Assembly: GCA_963575745.1 (NCBI GenBank) | Contig: CAUYUJ010017805.1 | Coordinates: 42,501-67,500, forward strand | Source: Prorocentrum cordatum | Taxonomy: Eukaryota > Sar > Dinophyceae > Prorocentrales > Prorocentraceae | Direction: 5' to 3' | Length of the DNA stretch: 25,000 nt | Shown here: one piece after another, positions 1 through 9,395 of the stretch | Layout of the letters: each line of letters begins with the position of its first letter | How positions within the stretch are numbered: position 1 is the first letter of the stretch | The notes under the pieces: model-generated | Database searches by the model: none | Told to the model about the DNA's origin: nothing | What the model saw: the letters and a program-made list of their open reading frames with translations, nothing else | Position numbers and translations under genes: made by a program

Positions 1-479
1 CTCATCAGGATGGTCTGGAGCGAAGCACCACCCTGCATTCAGAGGAGGACAGGGTACCCATACCTCTACCCTTTCCTCGGTTTTCCCCTTTTGGGGCCTC
101 CTTGGAGGCCCTCGTCGCCACCGCTGGATTCGCCTCGAAATTCTGGTCAGAACGCACCCTGGGAGAGGTCCAGGGAGTAGCGGTATGGGCACCTTTGGGT
201 GTCCCCATGCACGTTTCAAGCTGCACACGGGAGAGTCCTTGATGGTTAGGATGCTACGGTTCGGAGGCATGGGGTTGCTGTGGTTCGGGCGCGTGCGCGC
301 GCAGAACATCATGCAAGCATTCCCACTGGAAAGAAACACGACCGTCGGCGAAGCAAACACGGAATTTCATGTGTATACATGAGTTCGCCATGCTGGTCCA
401 AAGTGATTGCGAGTTTCATTTCTTGGGCCCCACCACGCAGGAACCGCATCCGACCTCATCTCCGGCCTCTCTCTCCCAA
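1..479. other. No gene recognised
   Basis: I see no supported gene here. The sequence is mixed GC-rich DNA with a short GC/GT alternating stretch near 288-302. Short open frames on both strands show no recognisable domain, and the longer one starting at 280 runs straight into the CAT repeat. Confidence 0.6.
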
Positions 480-998
480 GCACCATCACCATTACCATCA
501 GCATCGGCATCCTCATCATCATCTGCATCATCAGCATAGTCATCGTCATCAGCCTCATCAACATCATACTCATCAGCATCAGCATTATCATCGTCATCGC
601 CATCGGCATCATCATCAGTATCGTCATCATGATCAGCATTGCCACCATCATCATCAGCATCATCATCATCATCAGCATCATCAGCATCATCATCATCATC
701 ATCGTCATCATCATCATCATCATTATCATCATCATCAGCATCATCACCATCATCATCATCATCATCATCAGCATCATCATCATCAGCATCGTCAGCTTCA
801 ACAGCATCATCATCAGCATCATCATCAGCATCATCATCAGCATCATCATCAGCATCATCACCAGCATCATCAGCATCAGCATCATCAGCAGCATCATCAG
901 CAGCATCATCATCATCATCAGTATCATCAGCATCGTCAGCAGCAGCAGAACCAGCACCAGCACCAGCATCAGCATCATCAGCGGCACCATCACAATCA
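480..998. repeat. Degenerate (CAT/CAG)n trinucleotide tract
   Basis: About 500 bp made almost entirely of CAT, CAG and CAC triplets, with occasional CGT and GCC variants. Read in one frame it gives poly-His/Gln, in another poly-Ile/Ser, in a third poly-Ser/Ala, and on the minus strand poly-Met/Leu. All frames stay open because the triplets lack stops, so openness is not evidence of a gene. A real His-rich protein cannot be excluded, but the flanks show no domain. The CAT:CAG alternation is regular in the second half (about 800-900), suggesting higher-order units of 9-12 bp. Confidence 0.9.
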
Positions 999-1051
999 CA
1001 TAAGTATGATCCTTATCACCATTGCCAATACCACCATGCACACACTCAGGC

Positions 1052-1325
1052 GGGTCATACGGATCCTGCAGCTGTCGTTACTGCTGGACTCCTGAGACTG
1101 GCGGAAGTCTCAAGCGCGAGCCTCGCCTGTGAGCGAATTGTGAGGAAGTCTCGAACGGGAGCTCCCTCCGTATGGGGGGCCCAGCTCATGTTAGCAATAC
1201 GAACGGGTCATACAGATCCTGTAACCGTCGTCACTTCTGGGCTGCTGAGGCCTGAATCTGGAGGACGACTCGAGCGGGAGCCTCGTCTGTGAGTGAATTG
1301 TGGGCTGTTTTGAGCGGGAGCCCTG
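1052..1325. repeat. Two-unit tandem duplication, about 155 bp period
   Basis: The stretch from GGGTCATACGGATCCTG (1052) to GAGCGAATTG (1131-1140) and GGGAGC reappears as GGGTCATACAGATCCTG (1205) to GAGTGAATTG (1291-1300) and GGGAGC. The two are clearly diverged, and spacing is 153 bp at the left anchor and 160 bp at the right. No coding potential is evident. Confidence 0.75.
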
Positions 1326-1329
1326 GGAG

Positions 1330-1870
1330 CGCCTCAGGTTGGAACAGGAAGTCCCACGAGGCTTCAGGAAGCCACAGGAAGCTTCAGAAGGCCACAAGAG
1401 GCTCCAGAAGTCACAAGGAAACCCTGGGAGGCCCTGGAGCCACCAGGAAGCCCCAGAGGTCCCAGGAGACCGCAGGACGCCCAATGAGGTCCCAAGAATA
1501 CCCCAGGAGGTGTTGGGAGGCCCCAGGAGGTCCCAGGAGGCTTCAACAAAAGGCTCCGAAGGCCCCAGGGGGATCCAGGAGGCAACAGCAAGCCCGAAGA
1601 GGAGGCAGGAGGCCCTAGTAGAAGGAGGCCCCAGGAGGAGGAGGAGGAGGAGGCCGAAGGAGGAGGCGGAGGAGGAGGAAAAGGAGGAGGAAGAGGAGGA
1701 GGAAGAGGAGAAGGAGGAGGAGGCGGAGTAGGGGGGGAGCGGGAAGAGGCGGAGGCAGCAGGAGGAGGCATGAGGAGGAGGAGAAGGCAGGGAGAGGCAC
1801 CCGAGGGAGGCAGGCAAGGCAAGAGGAGGCAGGAAGAGAAGGGGGAGGCGGGAGGGGGTTAGGAGGAGGC
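1330..1870. repeat. CCAGGAGG-type minisatellite grading into (GGA)n
   Basis: From about 1330 to 1615 the sequence is a degenerate array of short units such as CCCAGGAGG and GGAAGCC, with no fixed period. From about 1618 to 1865 it becomes a GGA/GAGGC purine tract on the plus strand. Open frames over it are Pro/Ser- or Glu/Arg-rich and are by-products of the repeat. Confidence 0.8.
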
Positions 1871-1953
1871 GGAGCCCCGTCGCGCAGCCTGGCCGGCCGC
1901 TTGCTTGCTCCTCAAGACGGGCCAGCGGAGGGCGGAAAAGGAACCCATCTTCA

Positions 1954-2159
1954 TGTTACTCTCAAGTCGGGCCCCCTCCACAGGAGGAGTATTCAAAAAT
2001 AGTCGAGCAAATCACCTGGTTACTCTTAAGTCGGGCCTGTCCCTCCACAGGAGGAATATATTCAACAATAGTCGAACAAAAATAATCTGGGGACGAGTTC
2101 TTGACCAGTTTAAACCAATCGTGGATTTTTTCGCCCCCCGGCCCGACCTAATGTTACTC
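1954..2159. mobile_element. MITE-like element, copy 1, with 8-bp target duplication
   Basis: A body at 1962-2151 ends in imperfect inverted repeats: TCAAGTCGGGCC (1962-1973) at the left and GGCCCGACCTAA (2140-2151) at the right. It is flanked by a perfect 8-bp direct repeat TGTTACTC (1954-1961 and 2152-2159), the pattern left by a cut-and-paste transposon. The left end is duplicated in tandem: GGTTACTC plus TTAAGTCGGGCC recur at 2018-2037, 64 bp on, and both units contain CTCCACAGGAGGA. No transposase is encoded, so it would be non-autonomous. An 8-bp duplication is typical of hAT-like transposons, but the superfamily is an inference. A second copy lies at 9547-9739. Confidence 0.7.
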
Positions 2160-2499
2160 GCGGTGACGCCCGTGCCTGGTCCCACCCCTCCGCCCGCTCG
2201 GTCGTCGTCGCTTTTGAGTGGGCGCGCTTGGGCGGCCAGCGTGAAAACTGTGATTCCTGCGGCGGCGAACCACGTCGCCAGAGTGTCCCGCGACCGGGGG
2301 TCGTTCGGCCAACTGCGCCAGGGAACCGAGCTCCTCAAAATATAGCACCACTGCGGGCGCATACCAAACCGCCTCCCCCCGCACGTCTCGACGAGCGGTG
2401 TCGGCGCGCCGCCTGTGGGAACGGCCACCGCTCCCCATCGAGTACTTCTCAACGAGCGCCCGCGCGCATCGCGCCGTGACCGGCCCACTCCCCGCCTCC
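2160..2499. other. No gene recognised
   Basis: GC-rich sequence with overlapping short open frames on both strands. None carries a recognisable motif. Confidence 0.5.
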
Positions 2500-2719
2500 T
2501 CTAGCGGCCTCCCAGCTGGGGTCGGAGAAGATGGGGTCGGACGATCGCGCCGCGTCGCCGATACATCGGCGATGCATTGGCGATGCATCGGCGGTGCACC
2601 GGCGATGCATCGGCGACGTGGGCGATGCATCGGCGCAGTCGACGTGGAGCGAATTCGGCGATGCGGCGCAATCCGCTGACCCCATCTGCTCCGACCCCCT
2701 ATTCCAGGAGGCCTATAGA
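2500..2719. mobile_element. Fold-back element with long inverted ends, copy 1
   Basis: The left end (2500-2561) and right end (2655-2719) are imperfect inverted repeats of about 55-60 bp. Left landmarks are GGCCTCC, GGGGTCGGAGAAGATGGGG and GCGCCGCGTCGCCGA. The reverse complement of the right end gives GGCCTCC, GGGGTCGGAGCAGATGGGG and GCGCCGCATCGCCGA. The core (about 2561-2632) is a short array of GGCGATGCATC units, itself palindromic (GATGCATC). No coding capacity and no clear target duplication are seen. A related copy lies at 24451-24660. Confidence 0.65.
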
Positions 2720-3020
2720 TCACCCCCCCGATCCGCCCGCGGATAACCGAGTGCCCCCGAGATTAATGCCACAGGGATAATAAAGTTCGGGGTTGCGGGG
2801 GGATTATAAATGATTCCTACCGGATGCCAGCATGTAAGAAGAGAATGAGATGATGTTAAAAGGACCGAAAGCCGAGGATCGAGGATCGAGAATCGAAGTC
2901 CGAGGATCAAGGATCGAGATCCCAGAGTCGAGGATCGAGGTCCGAGGATCGACGGCGGCGAAGTCCGAGGATCGAGGATAGAGGTCCGAGGGTCGAAGAT
3001 CGAGGCCCGAGGATCGAGGT
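2720..3020. repeat. Spacer followed by GAGGATCGAGGTCC minisatellite
   Basis: Positions 2720-2860 show nothing recognisable. From about 2870 to 3020 there is a degenerate tandem array of units such as CGAGGATCGAGG and TCCGAGGATCGA, about 10-17 bp each. Confidence 0.7.
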
Positions 3021-3376
3021 CCAGGGTGCCAGGGGGAGAAGGAGGAAGACAGAGAGAGAGACAGAGACAGAAAGATACAGATAGTTAGAGAGAGAGATAA
3101 GTAAAGAAATATAGACAGACAGAAGGAGAGAGGAGGAGGAGGAGGAGGAGGAGGAGGAGGAGGAACATAATCCAAACCTATTAACATTAATTTGTAAACG
3201 AACAATGGAAATTCAGATTTTCATCTGCTCGTGTAGGGTAGCTCACGTGCCTCGGTTTTCGTGGATAGTAAACCACAGCGATAAAAAAGTTCAGGGTGCC
3301 AGGGGGAGAAGGAGGAATATAGATAGAGACAGATACAGACATATACATATAGTTCGACAGAGAGAGAGAGAGAGAG

Positions 3377-3407
<31 letters not shown>

Positions 3408-3712
3408 AGAAGGAGAGAGAGAGAGAGAGAGGAGGATGATGAGGAGGAGGAGGAGGAGAAAAGCCAAAGTTCCAAACCTATTAAGGTTAAGGTGTAAACA
3501 AACAACGGAAATTAAGATGTTCATCTGCTCGTGTAGGGTGCCTCATGTGCCTCGGTTTCCGTGGATAGTAAGCCACAGCGATAAAACAATAAAAAAGGGC
3601 CAGGGGGAGAAGGAGAAAGACAGAGAGAGAGAGAGACAGAGACAAAGAGAGAGAGAGAGAAACAACAAAAAAAGAAAGCGAGAGAGGAGGAGAGGAGGAG
3701 GAGGAGGAAGTC
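3021..3712. repeat. Large tandem repeat, units of about 270-300 bp
   Basis: The motif CAGGGTGCCAGGGGGAGAAG at about 3023 recurs at about 3292, and a shortened form (GGGCCAGGGGGAGAAGGAG) lies near 3597. Between the anchors lie a (GA)n tract, a (GGA)n tract and a conserved non-repetitive block of about 110 bp, present at about 3173-3285 and 3473-3582. That block contains CCAAACCTATTAA, CATCTGCTCGTGTAGGGT, TGCCTCGGTTT, CGTGGATAGTAA and CCACAGCGATAAAA. The second unit also carries a poly-A run (about 3379-3406). The conserved block between variable purine tracts suggests duplication of a larger segment rather than simple slippage. Confidence 0.8.
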
Positions 3713-3736
3713 TCTCATCGACAAGTCTCTCGCTTC

Positions 3737-3885
3737 GCTTGAGACATCCTCGAAGAATTGTTGGTTCCGCTTGAGACATCCTTGAAAAACTGATCGTTTC
3801 GCTTGAAATTGCCTCCAAAAATTGTTGGTTTCGCTTGAGATATCCTCGAAAACGTCTTCGCTTCGTTTGAGGTTGATATCTCAAC
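3737..3885. repeat. Array of 32-bp tandem repeats
   Basis: Four consecutive units of exactly 32 bp (3737-3768, 3769-3800, 3801-3832, 3833-3864) plus a partial fifth. Each opens with GCTTGA and most then carry a form of GACATCCTCGAAAA. Because 32 is not a multiple of three, it is unlikely to encode a repeated peptide. There are no spacers, so it is not a CRISPR array. Confidence 0.85.
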
Positions 3886-4052
3886 ATAAGAAGGAAGTTG
3901 ACCTCGATGGTGAACTTTTCACAGTGATTAAAAAGTTCGGCCTCCGCGCCCCGCGCCCCTGACCAAACTCTTATTGGCCGTGGATAATCAACTCTAGCGT
4001 GTTAAGGGGGGGTCCTTTTTTATCAGCAACAGGCGGTTAAGCACTGTCTGAC
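3886..4052. other. Spacer without recognised features
   Basis: A slightly AT-richer stretch between two tandem arrays, with no gene, hairpin or motif that I can support. Confidence 0.4.
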
Positions 4053-4275
4053 AGGGGGAAGCGGCCCCACGTGGCCCTCCGCCTCCCTTCCCCCCCCCCC
4101 GCCTTGCCAGAGGATACCAAATGTCTTTCCAGGGGGAAGCACGTGGCCCTCCGCCTCCCTTCCCCCCCACGCCTCGCCAGAGGATACAAACTGTCTTTCC
4201 AAGGGGAAGCACGTGGCCCTCCGCCTCCCTTCCCCCCCACGCCTCGCCAGAGGATACCAACTGTCTTTCCAGCGG
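4053..4275. repeat. Array of 70-bp tandem repeats
   Basis: Units at 4053-4130 (78 bp, extended by extra bases in GGCCCC and the C-run), 4131-4200 and 4201-4270 (70 bp each) are nearly identical. Each runs from AGGGGGAAGC through ACGTGGCCCTCCGCCTCCC and a C-run to GCCAGAGGATAC and CTGTCTTTCC. A degenerate fourth start follows (AGCGGGAAAAACGGCCCC). The high similarity suggests recent amplification. Seventy is not a multiple of three, so open frames here are unlikely to be coding. Confidence 0.85.
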
Positions 4276-5701
4276 GAAAAACGGCCCCACGCGGCCCCCC
4301 AACAGCCCGGGCCCGCCAGCGGGGGTCGGCGGGCGCCGGTGGGCGCGGAGATCTCCCCCGAGGCGCCGGCCCCGAGGGAAGGGGCGGGGCGGGGCGGGGC
4401 CCCAGCCCGCGCGCCGTCGAGGCGGAGGGCGGCCCCGACTTCCGCCGTGCTCTCTGGCTCACGTTTCCGACTGCAGCTTGTGCCGGGCATGTGGTGGTCG
4501 GTCCCTGTCCAAGGCGTATCGTTTCCTGGACATCCACTTCGGCACCGCCTGTTCCCCAGGCCCCGCCCGCTCCGGCCGCGTGAGGCCCCGCCTTCCTGTG
4601 CCCTGTCTCCCTGATTGAAGCTGCGCGTAGCCCGCCTAGCTTTTAGCGGAAGAGGTTCGCTCTCGCCCCGCAGATCAAAAATTGTGTCGGGCATGCACTC
4701 CAAGCGATGCGAAAAAGGTGGGCGGGAACCTCCGCACCAGGACGAGCGGGGCTGCGAGTTGCGTCGAAGAGGTGTGGCGGAAACGGCGACGGCAGGGCAG
4801 GGCGAACCTCGACACCAGGGGAGCTCGAAGAGAAGGGCGGAACGGTCCGCCCTGCTCGCGAGATAGCCCAAGAAGCACGGCAGCAGATCCGAGGTCCTGG
4901 CCCAGAGTGCCCCCAGGACTCCCAAGGAGGCCCCAACGGCCTCCAGTGAACCCCATCACGACCCTGAGATCCGACGTTGCGGAAAAAAATGCAACATCGT
5001 GAAAAATCACGGCGGGGGACCCGGAACCCCATCTTTCTGCGTCATCGTTCGAGCCGGATCGATCTGTGAAGGTCCCAGGGCCCGAAACTGAACGAAAACG
5101 CCCCGTGCGAGAAACTTGCAACGGCAAGATCTCGGGGCCTCACGAGGCTCCAAGGGGGAGCGGAAAAAACTGGACAGTACCCGGGGCCAGGGGCACCTGC
5201 AGCAGCCCCCGAAAAAGCAGAGGGCGACGGGGGCCTTCTTCGCCGCCGCTCCGGGGGCGGCGGCAGCCTTGGCCCCGGCAGCCGTGGGCAGCGCAGGCTT
5301 GGCGAGGGGCACCGCGGGCGCGTCCTCGAGCTCCCTGCATGGGGCGGGCGTAGGACGAAGCCAGGACGAGGATAACATCGGGTGAAGATAAATCGAGAAT
5401 CTTTGAGATCTGGCGGCTCTGGAGGATGTCTCGGGCGCCGCTGCCTTCTCAGAGCGATCCGGAACGCTCTGAGAGTGGTCCGTAACGCTCTGGAAAGAAT
5501 TTGCCCTCGTCCTGACCCCCGCCCGACATGGGGCGGGCGGCCAAGAACGAGCACACCAAAGCTGTGTGTAAGGTCATAGAGGCCAAGCCTGCTGTGCAGC
5601 CTGGCGTCTGCTCGGGGATAGCCTCGCGCCGGCCCACGAGACTCGGAGGACGACGACGAGGCCACGAGCACAGAGGGGGGGCCAACGACGAGGCGGCAGG
5701 T
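4276..5701. other. GC-rich region with no recognised gene
   Basis: Long overlapping open frames on both strands follow from the GC-rich composition; none shows a recognisable domain. Small structures include GTTGC/GCAAC arms around an A-rich loop (about 4974-4995) and a CAGAGCG/CGCTCTG inverted repeat (about 5448-5469). Confidence 0.5.
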
Positions 5702-5914
5702 CTGGACGCCCGAAATGGGCACGGAAACAATAGGCACAATGCCCAACAGCAAATGTTGCCCCGAACCAACAGCGGCCGCCGTTTGGCAGGCGGCCTTCTG
5801 TCTCGAATGGAAACAATCCGCGGCGACACCGACAGCGAGTCCTGCTCAGAAGGAACACGAACTGCTCTTTTAGTCTTTGTGCCCGTTCTGTCCGTACCCA
5901 TGTCGGTCGTCCCG
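5702..5914. repeat. Inverted-repeat element, about 37-bp ends
   Basis: The left arm (5702-5738, with ATGGGCACGGAAACAATAGG) and the reverse complement of the right arm (5878-5914, ATGGGTACGGACAGAACGGG) agree at about 29 of 37 positions, with no gap. The core contains a perfect hairpin, GGCCGCC and GGCGGCC, near 5782-5803. No open frame with a known domain lies inside. It could be a MITE-like or fold-back element; no target duplication was found. Confidence 0.5.
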
Positions 5915-6183
5915 AGGCAGGGGAGAGGGAAGAGACGCAGGCGCCCTGCCCTCTCGCGCCCGGCGGAGGTGGCCGACCGAGGCGCGGCGCACGAGCCCCC
6001 CGTGCAGGGGCGGGCTCGGGCCGAGCGAGGCGCTCCCGGGCGGCGAGCACCTCCGTGCACACGCCCTCGCGGCCCGGGCCCCATTGGGGGCACGCTGCCG
6101 TGGGCACGATCGTCGCACGGGCTCGTGCCGCGCGCCGCGAGGAAGCTTGAGCAGGAATCTTGAACAAGGGTAGAGGTATGGTC
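5915..6183. other. No gene recognised
   Basis: GC-rich spacer with composition-driven open frames only. Confidence 0.4.
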
Positions 6184-6349
6184 GGGGGCGCGCAAACATG
6201 GATTAGCGATCCGTGGATTTGGCGCGCGGTCGCCGAATCCATGGATTGGTGGAGGTGCCCTCCCCAAAGTGCAGCCAGTGCCGCCTCGCTCGGCGGCGGA
6301 AATCCGCGATTTCCCATGGTAACGGGACCCGTCGCTAATCCACGCCCCC
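6184..6349. repeat. Inverted-repeat element with TGGATTAGCGA ends
   Basis: TGGATTAGCGA at 6199-6209 is matched perfectly by its reverse complement at 6332-6342. The flanking GGGGGCG (6184-6190) and CGCCCCC (6343-6349) extend the inverted symmetry. A 12-bp palindrome AATCCATGGATT lies inside (about 6237-6248). This may be a small fold-back element; no direct target duplication is apparent. Confidence 0.5.
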
Positions 6350-6531
6350 TTCATCCATTTTCGCGATCGCCTGATATGGGTACCGCTTTTGAGCAGGGAC
6401 CAACCGTCCCGGCATTCCTATAGTCCTACCACTAACTGTTTTCAGAACCCAAAAACGTGCTAGGAACAAAAACAAGGTTCTTGGAGCACAAGCCCGACGT
6501 GAGATAGAGCAAGACAGGCCTGGCCAGAACT

Positions 6532-6664
6532 GTTCTGAGAACACCTCGTGGCAACCGCAGAAGGTTCTCAGAACGCTGCTTGGGGCGAGCCAGGACGCGT
6601 CGCCACTGCTCGAAGGAAACGCCCCCCCATCCATGGGGTCGCGGCCCGGGGGCCCGGGCCGCGA
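6532..6664. repeat. Two short inverted repeats
   Basis: GTTCTGAGAAC (6532-6542) pairs with GTTCTCAGAAC (6564-6574). Downstream, 6639-6664 is an almost uninterrupted palindrome with arms TCGCGGCCCGGG and CCCGGGCCGCGA separated by GG. Either could form a hairpin; no function is shown. Confidence 0.6.
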
Positions 6665-6935
6665 GGCCGTGGGTGTGGAGGCTAGGAGGCAACTGCTGGG
6701 AGGTTTTCGTCGGAAAGATGAAATCGGGGATGGACAGACCCCCCTGTACTAAACCGTGGTTTGGCGAAAACGGCCTGAGGCCCAAACTTGGCGGGCGCAA
6801 GACTGGAAAATAACGGCCACGGAGCCCTCTCGAGAACCGAAAACGGACAATTCACTATTCGACGTGTCACTGTTGGGGGTTCTGTCCACCCCCGATAAGC
6901 CCCATTTGGGGGGTATTACGCCGGAGTTGGCCTCG

Positions 6936-6999
6936 GATTCAGCGGGATGAAGCCAGCTTAAGCGGGATTCAGCGGGATTAAGCGGGATGAAGCCGGATG
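6936..6999. repeat. AGCGGGATT/GAAGCC short tandem repeats
   Basis: Units of 10-12 bp built on AGCGGGATTA and AGCGGGATGAAGCC repeat about four to five times in 64 bp. Confidence 0.7.
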
Positions 7000-7207
7000 T
7001 CGGACCAGGGCAGAATCAGAATCTGACATCCCAGGAATTGCATCCGAGTGGAGGTGTGTGCCGCCCACGGAACCAAGCGACGCCTGGAGGAAGCCTGGGC
7101 GGAGGCTGCTCGCGGGCCTCGGCCTCAGGGGGAGGGGTCTCCCTGTTCGGGCCCTATGGGGCCACCGAAGACCAGCTCGGGACGAAGAGCCGGCCTCCTG
7201 GAAAAAG

Positions 7208-7290
7208 AGTCGAAACTTCGGGGGGGGGGAAGTCGAAACTTCGGGGGGGGGGGGGGGGAAAGTCGAAACTTCGGGGGGGGGGGGGGGGCG
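7208..7290. repeat. GTCGAAACTTCG plus poly-G minisatellite
   Basis: Three units, each AGTCGAAACTTC followed by a G run of 10 (7220-7229), 16 (7243-7258) and 16 (7273-7288). The unit is fixed while the G run varies, as expected from slippage. The runs could form G-quadruplexes on the plus strand, which is inference. Long G runs are also prone to length errors in assemblies. Confidence 0.85.
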
Positions 7291-7603
7291 CGCTGGACAA
7301 AACAGCGCGGGATGCCTGGGGAGGGCAGCCAGCCCTCCTGCCCTGGGCGTCGGAAGTATCGCCCCGGCGGCCTGTAGTCCTCGGCGCCGCTGGCCCCTGC
7401 CTCGTGTGCCGCTGCCCCGCCGCCGGGACCGCGAAGAAGAAACGCCGCGGGATGGGAGAAGCCCGCTCCGGGGAAGGGGGCCGAGACCCACATAAGGGGG
7501 GCCGACGCCGCGACGCGGCAGCGACGGTCACAAGGAGGAGGGACGCAGCGACGAACACCTCCGTGTCCATGCCTTCGCGGCCTACACGTCATTCATGTCT
7601 AAT

Positions 7604-7695
7604 CGTGCTCATTTCTACGTGTGTTCGTTTCTAACTGTTCCTGGCCCCCTGGTGGCCAGGAAGAGGCCCAGGATAGAGCAATGAGAAATGAAAGG
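7604..7695 (+). repeat. Hairpin repeat, copy 1
   Basis: This 92-bp segment has a near-colinear copy at 10034-10127. Both share CGTGCTC, TTCCTGGCCCC, GAAGAGGCCCAGGAT and TGAAAGG. A perfect 9-bp stem, TTCCTGGCC (7638-7646) with GGCCAGGAA (7654-7662), sits at the centre, and an outer stem CATTTCT/AGAAATG pairs the arms. It may be a structured RNA, a SINE-like or a fold-back element. The strand is arbitrary. Confidence 0.6.
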
Positions 7696-7720
7696 GCCCT
7701 GCCCCCCCCCAAAAAAATCT

Positions 7721-9090
7721 GAGACCGTTCGGAGAATTCGAAATGAACCATGTGTAGACACCGAGGCACAATCCCATGGACACCGTATGTGTGCGCCGGG
7801 TCCGCTCCGCGCACCCCGGGCCGCGCCGAGGGGCAGGGGCCGCCGGCAGGCGGGGCGGAGGCAGCGGCGGTGGCACGAGGGGGCGGCCATAGATAGGAAG
7901 TCGGGGAGTTTCTGGGAGCACGCGCCGCCGGAGGAGGGCAGCGAGGCCAGCGGAGGTGTGGCGGCGGGGACGAGAGGCCCGACGGATTTCCAACGTGACG
8001 GCGTCGTCTGCCTGGTGTCCACGGCTGCGTGAGCCAGTCGACGTCGGAGGATCTCCGCCCTCCGAGGCCTCCGGTGGGACTGTGCCGCTCTTGGAGGTCC
8101 CATCGCCGCCATATCCTGGGCACACTTTTTTTGATCCGCGGGTCGAGAGCGCACCTCTTCCGGTCGAAACTAAGCGGGCCGCGCGAAGCTTGAATTAAAC
8201 AGAAATGAAGGAGGAAAAGGGGGGCCTTCCTGGGCACACGCTGTACCCAAGCTGTTGAAGCACCTGTGACCTCTCAGGCGGAGGCCTTACCCGGCAGGTG
8301 ACGCGCGGCGTCCTCGGCCTGCGCCACCGCATCACAACGCTGCCCCGCACAGCGCGCGGCACCAGCTTACGACGACGCCACGGCAACTAGGAGAGCAGCC
8401 ACGGAGGCACCCCCACACAGAGGCCCCCGCGCGGCCTCCGACTCAAGACGGCCCTCGGAAGCCCACGCCCAGGCATCCGAAGCACCCTCGGCCGTGTTCC
8501 GGCGGCGCCCGCTCTCGGCGTCGCAGGCCTGGGGAGAGGGGACTACGCCTGGATCCTGCTCGCCGTGCAACTGTGCCATGAGCAAGAGCGCACAGCTGTC
8601 GAGAATGAAGCCTCCCCCAGTCCAGGTCTTCCCTGGGCGAGGGGGCCTCCCAAAGCTTCGCAGCTGAAAACTCAACCACTGCATTCTGGCGCCGAACACT
8701 GGCCGTGCTCCAGCACGGCGTGGGCGCTCCGCCCTCACCCGCCGCGGCAGCGCGCTCCGCGCGCCGCCGCGATTCCTCCAGCCCAGCCCCAGCGGGGGAG
8801 TGGACCGCAGCGGCACTGTGTGAACCCCGGGGGGAGGAGAGAGGAGAAGAGGAAGAGGGTGGAGGAGGGAAGAGCCAGGAGAAAGGAAGGAAAGGGCACA
8901 GTTCCACCGCGGCCAATCCCCCTCCCCCTGGGGGGCGCGACCCCTCCCGCCTCGGCCAGTCCTCCAGCTGGTCGCCGATTTCTACCCCACCGATGGAGGC
9001 GGCGCCGACCGCCTGCCAGCTCCGCTGGCGGGGGCGCCCTGGCTATCCCTGAGTCGATGACGGGGCCCCTGCTATCCAAGCAGGGGGGGG
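7721..9090. other. GC-rich region with no recognised gene
   Basis: Open frames exist on both strands but are Pro-, Arg-, Ser- or Ala-rich without recognisable domains. C runs occur near 7702-7710. Confidence 0.5.
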
Positions 9091-9097
9091 CTATGGG

Positions 9098-9395
9098 GAG
9101 AGGGGAGGAGGAGGAGGAGGAGGAGGAGGAGGAGGAGGAGGAGGAGGAGGAGGAGGATAAGAGAAGGAGAAGGAGAAGAGGAGTGGAGGCGGAGGTGGTA
9201 AGGTAAAGGCGCTTAGGGGGCGGGTTCCAGATGAGGCGGAGGTGGAGGAGGAGGAGGAGGAGGCGGAGAGGAAGAGGAGAGGAGGAGGAGGAGGATGAGG
9301 AGGAGGAGGAGGAGGAGGAGGGGGAGGAGGGGGGAGGAGAAGGAGGAGGAGGAGGAGGAGGAGGGGGAGGAGGAGGAAGAGGAGGAGGGGAGAAG
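9098..9395. repeat. (GGA)n microsatellite in two blocks
   Basis: Near-pure GGA/GAG lies at about 9098-9155 and about 9240-9395, separated by mixed sequence. Frames across it read poly-Glu/Gly/Arg, or poly-Ser/Pro/Leu on the other strand, and are not credible genes. Confidence 0.9.

Noticed and set aside
280-1095. His/Gln-rich 271-codon frame, with Met-rich and Ser-rich frames over the same bases
   Set aside because: Every frame over a CAT/CAG tract is open; there is no domain outside the repeat and no preference for one frame.
3737-3885. CRISPR-like array of 32-bp units
   Set aside because: Units are directly adjacent with no spacers, and the genome is eukaryotic.
4023-4925. 300-codon minus-strand frame
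   Set aside because: It crosses the 70-bp array, whose period is not a multiple of three, and has no recognisable domain.
5449-6354. 301-codon minus-strand frame in GC-rich DNA
   Set aside because: Several other frames are equally open here and it overlaps an inverted-repeat element; no motif was found.
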